Positions 13,701-25,000 of a stretch of DNA of 64,000 nucleotides are shown piece after piece (the first letter of the stretch is position 1; each line of letters starts with the position of its first letter). The notes under the pieces are model-generated. The model did no database searches. It worked only from the letters and a program-made list of their open reading frames with translations, and was not told the DNA's origin. The DNA is from Alitta virens (taxonomy: Eukaryota > Annelida > Polychaeta > Phyllodocida > Nereididae). The stretch lies in the NCBI GenBank assembly GCA_932294295.1, contig OW028583.1, positions 3,966,501 through 4,030,500 on the forward strand, written 5' to 3'. The position numbers and the translations under genes are program-made.

Positions 13701-16700
13701 TTCATGCCACTGATGTAATACAACCAGAGGCAGACATAATGATCAGATGATAAGACTTGCAGGCCTGAGCATAAGCAAAAAGATGGTAACCCACACATCG
13801 TTCTCCTGAAAATGTGTTTTGGTAACTGCAAAAAACACCAGGTGGCAGCGCGAAGGGTTGCAACTAGGGCAAGGTGAACGAAATTGCGTTCGCGGCATTT
13901 CAAGTTAAGGTAACCTCCAGGAAACGAAACGATCGTTCGCCCGTTAAGCTCAGGCCTGACTTGGGAGTCCATGCTATGTCACACATTTACCTCATGGGTG
14001 GGGTCTTCACTTGCCTCAGCATAGACGACTAAAATCATCCAACAACTGCCAGGCACCACCCATTTAGTGTCTCATGTAGCTGAAACCCAGCTAAGATGTG
14101 GCTCATGAAGAACGCCCAGACCGGAGTCAAAACCGAGGCCTTTAGAGGAGCCAGACAGTGCACAAAGGTGGGTGGTGGGTGATTAGGGCTTTACGTCCTG
14201 TATTTCTGCACCAGTTGGGCTAATTAGGACAGGCAGAGGCCATGGCAATGAGATGAAGGATGAAACAGCCATTCAACTTAGGCTTGACCTGGAATCGAAC
14301 CCGGGACCCAGCTGTTGGAAGCCCAGAGCGCTACCTCTGAGCTAGGCCCCCACTCTACAGTGCACAAAGATTTGACCACGTGTGTGGATGGCACATTGCG
14401 GCACAAGTAGCATTATACAACTTATTAATAACAGGACCATTATACTCAGAGGCGTTCCAGGCCCATACACCAGGGGGTGGGGTAGGGTGGAATCGAGGGG
14501 GTCGTTCGACCCACCCAACTTGTCCACACATTGGTCCACATCAGGTAATGTTATTTAAGAAAAACTGTATAAAAGATCCACAATTTTATGAAGAAAAAAA
14601 AATTGTGTCGAAGATCCACAATTTATGAAAAAGACCCACCCAATGCCAGCGGCTGGCTACGGGTCTGCTTTTCAAATGAAACGAAAAAGTTTGATTTAAC
14701 AGTCGTGTTTCACATGAGATATTTCTTCATGCGGAAGCTTGGTGAGTACGGTGAGTCAACTGATGGCCCCATTAGCCGATGTCACTGAAAGAGCGAATTG
14801 ACGACAAGCATACCAATGGCAGCAGTGTCAGATGAATCTGAGATGACAGAGCCATTTGTTTCAGAAATGTCGAAAGCTGCGTACAGTGAAGTTTGCCAAG
14901 GTAGTTTTGTCATTGGAGTCTGTTATCCTCATGAAACTATTAGAATTACACACTTGGCAAGCCTGTTCAAGCACGAGTCTTTCTCAGCTCCCTGGGGAGT
15001 ATACAGCAGAGCAGTCGTCAGTGCATCTACAATTACTATCAATTCACACCAGGGTGGGGCACAGAGTTACAGAAGATCTGCACAGTGTAGGCCCGAACCT
15101 ATAACCTTGCGTTTTCCGGGCAAGTGTCTTGACTAGTAGATCCACTTTACCTAAGTTGAATCCAAACTAACCACCTAATTCAACAGCATTCTAGCCAGGC
15201 CATTTGAACATGCCCGACGCTCGTTGCGCCACGCCCGATGCCATGCCCATTTCTGTGAACGCCATGTGCAAAAATTAAGTGCAGAGCTTTCTATTCTTTG
15301 CTTTTCAACTAGTTGGGCGCCCTATATGCCTCTATTAAGGTGCCCTAATATCCTTGTGCGGCACCATGCCCATTTCAATTACTAGCTGGAACACTGAATT
15401 CAAGTTAGGTAAAGTTTCGCCTTATACAGAAATTTAAATATAGAAATAAAGCAATTAAAGTCTAATTTTGGTTCGAGTTGTGCAAAATTTGACTTACATT
15501 CGATTCAGCCATGGCTTAATGTATTCATGTATTCTTTATTCAAGGATAACGATCCGGGTATTGATAATCGTTATGTAATAATAACGGTACAGTTAAACGA
15601 TATGCAGATCGGCCATTTTGACAAAAAACGCACGTGCTGCCCAGGTGTTTTGAGTGCTTTCCAAGGAAAACATCCTCTGACTCTAATTACATGAGGACTT
15701 AACAGAAGTCTCTGAAGTTAAAATAAAGATTTGTTCATAAATTCAATAGTCTCTTTTAATTATATTATCTTATAGTAGGTTTTATAATAACAATTTTATT
15801 TGTTCTGACTGACATAGTTTTACGATACATATCATGATACGTATCGTATCGGTTTTACTGTATCGTGATACGTATCGTACCATTTTGAAGATAAGGATGT
15901 ACAGACTTAATATCGGCAACAAATAGTGATCTAATTCTCTCTGGCAATACTAAGCTTTACAACGTAATCTTTTCGCGCAACCAAAAATTCTCAACATCCA
16001 TGAACCATGGCATGGCTTCGCACTCAGAAACTCGGAAACCATTCAAATGTTGTTCCACAGAAATTTGATGTTTTCACATTGAATTTCAAAGCAGCACAAG
16101 GAGATAAGTATCTATACAAATTTCTGACGGAGGAGACTCCCTGAAGATATACGTAATGTCGCTGGCAGGAAGCCACTCCCAATTTAAAAGGAACCAACAC
16201 ACTTAGTAATGGAAATACACCAAAAATAAAACTGGAAACGGAAATAATAAAACACCAGCTCGCCTAGTATATATAATGATTTCCTGAACTGGTTCTACAT
16301 TTAGCATATCCAATTACACGAGTGACAAAATAATTTTATTATAAATTTTACGAAAAATCGTGAAGGTGCTTACCTTTAATCTTGCGTCGCTGCCATGGAA
16401 CTATCACAAACCGCACTACGATGGCCACTATTGTTCCTACTCCAAAACTTATGATGAACGTACCCCAGATCGGAATTTTGTCAAAGCCCAGCACTGCAAA
16501 AGAAAGTCACATCATTGTTTCCTTGAAGTCAAATTTAGAGACCTTTTTTTTTTTAAGACTTATTATGAACGAAGTCATTAAAACTTAAAATCTTGCTACT
16601 TAAAGATGAACGAACCAAATAGAACATTTTCTTGCATAATTTAGCTTCATTTGAAAAAACCGCAGGGCCGATACAAACAGGCTGACACCAATAAGCAGTG

Positions 16701-18497
16701 TTTAAGACTGATTAAGCGCCTCAGGAAATCTTCAATTTATAACTTAATAAATCGCTGTCACTATTCAACTTCAGTCACAGAAATACTGCTTCCAAATAAT
16801 CTTCATTACATCTGACAATGAATTAGCGAGTTTTAAAAAATGGTTTTAAGATCTTTTAAGGCCTAGATATAAAAACTGAATTGGGATAGTAAAGTTACTT
16901 ACTTTCAGGTCCATCATAGAACACCGAGAACAGATTAACACAGATAGTCGTGGCATAGAAGATTGGAAGGAACCGTAGACCTGGCTCAAGGGGGTCCTCC
17001 TGCAATGGAACACTTTCGCGTTAAATGAGCTAATACAGCGTCCATTAATGGTAGCAAATGTATTCTTAATCAATCAATTTATTAATTCATTTGCAATATG
17101 TATATAAGGTGACAGACACTTCATAGGTTTATACCTATCCCAGCGACAAGCAAATTGATAATAAAAACCAAAACATGACGGGTATTAATTTTCAATCAGC
17201 TAAAAAGCTAAGTCGTAGACCTGTATAAAGCATTAGTATAATTTATATTGCATCATTAATTGCTATCCGGGTTTAGAACATCTTTTTTTATAGATCAGCC
17301 GTTAAAGAGTAAAATTTGTCAATGCTATATATTGGCCACCCAAAAAAATATTATATTTATTCTATATATTCTATTTATTTTATATCTAGCCAAAAATATT
17401 CAAAGTGAAATATAAGAAATTTGTAACAAGAAGACATAGGATGTAAGCAATGTTCTAGTTATTGACCCAATTATGCAAATATATACCAAATGTATACCCT
17501 TGACGAAAGTTGCATGTACAAGTGAATCAATAAAATCCATGTATATAAATTTGTGAAATAAGACGACAAGCAATTTACAGATAAAACACCAAAAACTGTT
17601 ATTTCTGAAATGTGCAACTGTCCATATCAGAGGCGCAAGTACTAGACATGGCATAGATAGATAGATAGATCTGTAGAGGATATATAGATAGATACTAGGT
17701 AGGTAGGTAGGTAAATAGATAGATTTATAGACAGACCGATAGATAAGATAGATAGATATAGAAAGTGCAGCCTTCTAAGGCAAACTATTGATACTATAGA
17801 TGAAGTGAGAGACAATGGGTCCTTCCATGTTACACATGTACCCCACGGGTGGGATCTTTTACTTGCCCAGCACCCAGTACAAGGGACCGCCACTGGCGTA
17901 ACAGTAGATAGATAGATGTGGAAAGTGCAGCCCTCTAAGGGCAAGTTCTTGCCGCTATCGAGGGTTATTGACGAGATAAGAGAGAGAGAGAGTCCACCCA
18001 TGTTACAAATTTATGAGTGGCATCTTTTCCTTGCCTCAGCATAGACACTGAGTACAAGGGACCACCAATTTAAAGTCTCATCCAAACGACATCCAGCTGG
18101 GACATTGCTCGTGAAGGGTGCCGCGGGAGCAGGCGAGCATCTTACCACTAGACCATCCAGCCGCCTGGCAGGAGACATTCTAATTTCCTCATATCAACCG
18201 CTACCCCTGAAGTGGATTTCCTCTCTATGCCGTAATTGAATGACCCATGATCCTGACCAGACCAGGCTATTACGTCCATTATGTTCATATCTCACCTAAG
18301 TCCCCCACCACAAAGCTAGGATGACCAGTGGTCAGTTTGAGCCATCAGGACATCAGTCTCATACACTGTGCCTGGGGTCAATGTCACTTAGAACCTTCAT
18401 GAGCTGCTGCCATCTCAACCAGAATTTATTCGTGGGTTAAGAACAGTGGCCGCCTGATACTTTGTTTTATCTATCTATCTATCTATCTATCTATTTA

Positions 18498-18577
<80 letters not shown>

Positions 18578-21500
18578 GGGGTGTGGAAGCAATTCTTGAA
18601 ACTACAATTTATTTTTTTCTCTTAATTTGCTATTTCCCTTCTGAATGTTTTCTGGATTTCTACAAATCTAAGAGGGCAATGGCTCAGTTTTTGGGGGAGA
18701 TCCTCCCCCTACCCAAAGAAACCCAGTCCAGCTGTATCTCATCATTACGTCTGCCTCTGGTAACCCGTCACCTACTCCGACCAAGCTTCGGACAAGCAGC
18801 ATTGACACAATACAAGAAAGAAACACATTTCCATGGTGACTGTTCCATAGCATCACTGCTTTCCTTTCCTACCTATTGTCCAGCGACACTCATTCCGTTC
18901 AGATCCTGCAATTACCGTGGCAACCGGTAGGTCAGCCTCGGCAACTAATACGCCAACCTTTTCGTGATTCAGCATTACAACTAACGCCTTTTCCAAAGCT
19001 GGAATTCCAGTCTAAAACGAAAGTTCAAAATGGCTTCTAATCATGCAACTGTAGCTTCTACCCTTCCCACTTTTTCGTTTTTTGTTTTTTTTGTAAGTTT
19101 AATTTACATCCAAAAACTTCTACCAGCAGGAGTTCCAAGACTATTCTGTAAATTTACATGTAAGCAAAAGTAGTGCTGTCTTGTAGCGGCTGACATTTAA
19201 TGCAGCGGTTAAACGGCATTTTAACTATATTAAACCACATACACACCGGTTAATTTTTGCTTCAGTTGAACTAGTTATATGTCCTGTTTTCAATTCAACA
19301 CCAACCGCTTCATTTAAATTTTGATGAATTACCTGACATACCCAAGTGCTCTTCACCAATTGTATCAGCTAGTTCGCTCATTTATCAGACAAATTGTTTA
19401 GGTAAGTGTCGTTAGTGAAACGGCAGCAAACCTTTTTTTTTCTAAATATGAAAAAGAAAAAGCCTATAAGAGGGTCTCCCTCAATACTGATAGTTTCATT
19501 TTGAAAACCAGGCTGCATAACAACTTTCCGGAAATCTAAGTCGTCTAAAACATAAAAAAGAACCGTATTTGAATCCCGGAAACACTACCGCAATCAACAG
19601 AAACTGCCACTTCAGCAAATTTATTAGTTGCATTCGATAAGCTATTTTTGCTGCAACAGCAATGATTCTAATTTGAGCAGAGATGATGCTAAATTGAGCC
19701 GCGACAAAGATTCCAAAATAACCTGCCTTAAGGAATTGGAACGTTTGATAACGCCTGATTGGTCAGCTGCGAGCGGCGTCATCTAGGCACATGTCGGAGG
19801 CAAACTACAACCTCCAGAGGACAAAGTCTCTCGCGTGCACTCCACATGCTTACAGAAACAAAAGGTGTCGCCGTTAAATGGACGCCATAAAAACTGACAA
19901 ACAGAATACTCCACGCAGATAGGGAACCTTCAAAAACAACAGATTTAGTGGCTCTTAATAGATAAAGACTTCATTAAACAATCCTCCTCATCACAACAAT
20001 AGCTTTTGAAACAATTCATCGTAAAATTTTTAGGTGTTAAAACATCAGACGGGTTCCACAAAAACAAAAATATAAAAGTGCAGTGCTTGAAGAGGTGTCC
20101 TTGAATTGCGTCCTCAACACTTAATGTGAATAATTTCCGGCAATAAGAAACTACAATACGCTGTCACCACCACGGCAATTTGAAACGACTACTCAACCAC
20201 GTAAACACATTTATGAGCTTAACCGTTTAGTAGAACTTAGTAGAAGTAGGTTTATTGACAATACAAGGTCTGTTGCCTCCCATCTACAAATTTTAACCTT
20301 TGTTTTATCTCATTTTCTATTTTTTTATTCTGTTTATTTATTAATTGCCTTATTCTCTCCACTAACTTTAACTTCTTAAACTTCGTATGTACATTCTCTT
20401 TTAATGTAGACATTTATTTATATCACTACTCGTTTATTCATATTGTTAATAGTCAGGGTTTCATTGAAAAACAGCTAGTGTACAACTGAATAAATTTACC
20501 CTGTTTAAAATAAAGGTAAACTTTGACCTTGACACATGGATCCGCCTCATCTACACAGGGTTCCCACAGAAATCATGAAATTCCATGACTTTTCCATGAA
20601 CATTTATAGTATTTCCCTGACTTTCTTTCGATAAAATCTGCACAACAAAGTCAATGATTGCAAATTATAACGCCCTCTACACACCCCTTCCAGTCGTCCT
20701 CACAACCCTGTTTTGATTGCAGACTTTATATTTATCTTTTTAAAATTCCATGACTTTTCCATGACCTTTTTAAAATCTATAATTCCATGAATTTTCTATG
20801 ACTTTCCCTGACTACCAATTTTTCAAAGATCTTCCAGGATTTTCCATGACTGTGGGAACCCTGTCTACAAGACAGTGCAAGCATGCTTGGTCTCCAACTG
20901 GTGTAAATGGGTACTTGGCAATTTAGGCACCCACCGTGATGGCACTGGTGTGAGCTCTTAAGCCATAGCGGTTAACCCCACGTTGAAGGCTGAATACTCC
21001 CCAGGGAGTTGAGAAAGACTCCAGCTAGATTGGTCTGCCAAGGATTTAGTTGGAAGTTTGACAACCATTGTCTCACCCCACCCAGGTGCAATGGGTACTT
21101 GGCAATAGGCGCTGTTGTGAGCTCTTAAGCCCTTGCGGTTAACCCCACGTTGAAGGCTGAATACTCCCCCAGGGAGCATGTCACTGATTTAAGATCGATT
21201 AAAATTGCCCTAAAATGAAAAGCCCGCCTCGACTGCAGCAATTCTGATTTTAGATTATCGACTTCAAAAAGTCTATTTTTAATATAGAGATTAAATTTAA
21301 TCATTAACATAGGATTTGGGATATTTCTTATAAAAAATATATATAAAGTTTGCCTTTTTTGTTAAATCAACAAACATAATATAAGTTCTTTGGCATTTTA
21401 ATGATCAGTATTTGGGCACATATTCAGTAGAACCCTGCCATTAACACCACCTTCAAGCCTGATTTCTATGTTAGGATAAATAATTACGGAAGGCTCGGAT

Positions 21501-22009
21501 GAGACGTACTCTTCTACTCGGTGTCTATGCTGAGCTGCTGAGGCAAGTAAAATACCCCACCTAAGGGGTATATGTGAAACATCACCAACAGTGTGGACTC
21601 CTCCTCTCTCTCACCTCATCAATCAACTCTCATGAGTGGCAAAAAAATACTTATAAAGTTAAGAGGTCTAACCATATCAATCAATCAATCAATCAATCAA
21701 TCAATTTATCTATCCATCCATCCATCCATCCATCTACAGGGTTTAGCGGGTGTGGAAGCAATTCTTTAAACACTTCTTTTTCTTCTTTTCGTAATTTCGC
21801 TATTTCCCTTCTGAATGTTTTCTTGATTTCTAAAAGTCTATCTATCTATCTATCTATCTATCTTATTCCAGTATATCTATCTATCTATCTTATTCCAGTA
21901 TATCTATCTATCTATCTATCTATCTATCTTATTCCAGTATATCTATCTATCTTATTCCAGTCTATCTATCTATCTATCTTATTCCAGTCTATCTATCTAT
22001 CTAGCTATC

Positions 22010-22053
<44 letters not shown>

Positions 22054-25000
22054 ATTCCAGTATATCTATCTATCTATCTTATTCCAGACTATCTATCTAT
22101 CTATCTTATTCCAGTCTAACTATCTAGCTATCTATCCATCTAGCTATTTATCTTTCTATCTTTCTATCTATCTATCTATCTATCCATTGTTCAGGGTCTT
22201 AAATCTTGGGACTTGTCTTCACTCCTCTTATGTATTAATACAACACTAAAATCACAAGAAAATACCGCAGTTTATTGGCTTCATAGAATTGTGCATCTTC
22301 TGGTTTACCATTAAATTTGAGACCAGAGATAAACAATCTTCGTAAAAATGTAATCTGCTATTTGAATCATAGATATGCATGTGATATATCAGACTAGGAT
22401 TACATTTATCCAACTTGCATTTAATTTCCTGCGTATATCTGTGTAACTAATAGGATATATTTCATACCTCCTACATTAAATTATATGCCTCGATCGCCAA
22501 GCTTAGCTGGACTATAGTAGATATTGAGGGTTTCTTGAAAAACCTGTATCCAGAAACTATGGTTGTCATCGTAATGCTGTATATCGATCAATCGACAAAA
22601 TATTGATATCGATATCAAAAATATTCATGTTTCGATTCTTTGTTTATCATCTATAATTGTACACTTGTGCCATGATGAGCACTTGACTACACAGCCCCAC
22701 CCCGAATTGCAAACTGATTGCCTAACAAATTGGCCTAGTAGTTATCACATTAAAGGTAAATGGTTTCACAATGACTAGGAAGATATACTCCTATGACTAA
22801 TGGTTCCATTTCTAACTGCGAATGCTGATATTACAAACTTTGCGTGATTTTGCGATATTGCAATATCGAAGTGAAAATACTGATATCGAATGAAAAATAT
22901 ACCCGAAAAAAGACATAGATACTACACTTTCCTGTTTGATTTGCGATTAACTGGATGATAAGTTATATCTCCTAGCCCGAGAAATCTGATGTTCGCTTAG
23001 ACACTCTTATCTGGGTCATTTGTTATGGCCTGGCGGCTCACAAAAAAAGTCATATTATGAACAAGAGCCGATAGCGGCATGTGCTCAGGAAGGGTTTCTC
23101 GGGCTAAATATTTGCTTGTAAATTCAGGAAAGAAACATAAATATGAACAAATAACCAAAAAATACTAACTTTTACAACGCTTCAGGTCTACTTATTTGTT
23201 TGCGGATATCCAGAATGGCTGGAAATCTCGAAGGTTAGAAATGTGGTTAAGTCACTAGCAATCTAGCAGGCTATATTACTACTATTTATTTTCCACGCAT
23301 TTGGGAAGTTCCAACCAGGATGCATTTTACGATATCAGCAGCAAAACATGCACTATTATTATCTTATCTTAAGCAAATATTATTCGACTTACCTTGGAAA
23401 GAATGAAATATTTACACACGTAGAAGAGAAGCGTCGACACAAAGCCTGCCGCAACTGGCGAGATGAACCACGATCCGACTGAAACGGAAGAAACGCTAAA
23501 AATATTCTTGCTTTGGGAAAGAAATTTATATACTTTCGGTGTCGTCAAGTTAATATACTAATATCGGAAGCAGGAAACTTATCACTTCTAATTTTTCGTA
23601 CTACAGGTTTTGACGCTGTTTGTACCTTGACACTGAATTAGTTACCTAAAGAAAAAGAAAACTATAATTTTCTGTAAGAGCACTCCATATACTTCATTGT
23701 GAGCACGGACTCCAGGCGCTGACATTATTGTAATTTACGACAATTAGTGTTGGTTTTAGGGTGGCCCCTCGGCAGCGAATACATGATCATCTTAGTGGGG
23801 TCACCCTGCTCAATGTTTGTTAAATGAAAATCACTTTATTTGTATCATGTTTTTTTAATAATAATGGGCAAAATAAAATGAATTTGAACCTACACGATGA
23901 AATTGATAAGAAACAGGACTTGTGAATTTAATTTTATTTAACTTCGGTAAAAACTGATGCTGGAAGTCATGGTTTCTGAAGCCTTAAATGAAAATCAGGT
24001 AGTTTCTTTTGTTATACATCTTTGGTTATCTGAACCATAGTACGTTCCTCTAACCCTAACCAAAACAGGTCTCCCAAAAACCTGTCCCCAAATTTCCAAT
24101 TACAGTAAAACTCCATAGCTAAGATCATTCAATCATCCAAAATTAACTTGATATTAAAATTGCCTCGATAATAAAACTACTTCATTTGACCCAAAACTCT
24201 TCTTTGTTTGCAATGAAACTAAGATTTCAGAATAACAACTACCTCGATATTAAGACCACTTCAGTGACACCCAAGGGAGGTATTAGAATGTATAGTATAA
24301 TTCAAATTAAAACCAGTTTTTCGGTCTTATTTTTACATATATATACGTCATGGAGAAGTACAATGTAGATATAAATGTTACAAAATAGTCAAAAGTCCAA
24401 CTTTTATTCCATAAAAACCCCTCTTCAAGTTTCCTATTTTCATAATAATAATTTTTCGAATTTTATCATCATGGTAACCATTTGTTATGCTCACAAAGAA
24501 GCGACAGATATTAAAATGGAGAATATAGCAAACTTGTTCTTTCCCAGAATTGTTTTGGGATTTACATTGTTGTGAGCATTTATGATGGTCCATGCTATTT
24601 GTGGAAAAATACGACCAAAAAACAGGCGGACATCTATCTCTACTCGGGACCCTAGAATCTTCAGGGTCCCTGGAAACTCAAGTGACCTACTTTCATGATA
24701 TCGCTACGTACGTGCAACGCATTGCTGACCGAACAAATTAGTTCTATGTTCGCCACTCTAGATTACTTCGCAAAAGGCTTATAATACTAAAATGTTGCAT
24801 GTTTTGACTTCCTTGGATGTGATTGAGCAGCTTAGGATCGAGGACCATGGGTCAAAAGTGACTGGGATAGAGTTGTGCGGGACATTTGGTGAGTTGCTCT
24901 TAATGAGAATCCGTAGATGCTCGCGGTGCTCGCCCGCTAATTATATTCACTATAGATCGCGCGAGCGGTTGACTTGTAGACAGGGTGGACATTTGTTTTC

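Noticed and set aside
14280..14352. tRNA-Gly gene
   Set aside because: A and B boxes are present but the head is fused to a SINE body repeated five times in the window, and the acceptor stem does not close.
18583..18930. 115-codon open frame after the TCTA array
   Set aside because: No recognisable domain; its first part recurs at 21748-21835 as a tetramer-associated repeat.
21574..22119. 181-codon open frame, the longest on the plus strand
   Set aside because: It is SINE tail plus TCTA repeat (LSIYLIPVY); frame stays open because of repeat composition.
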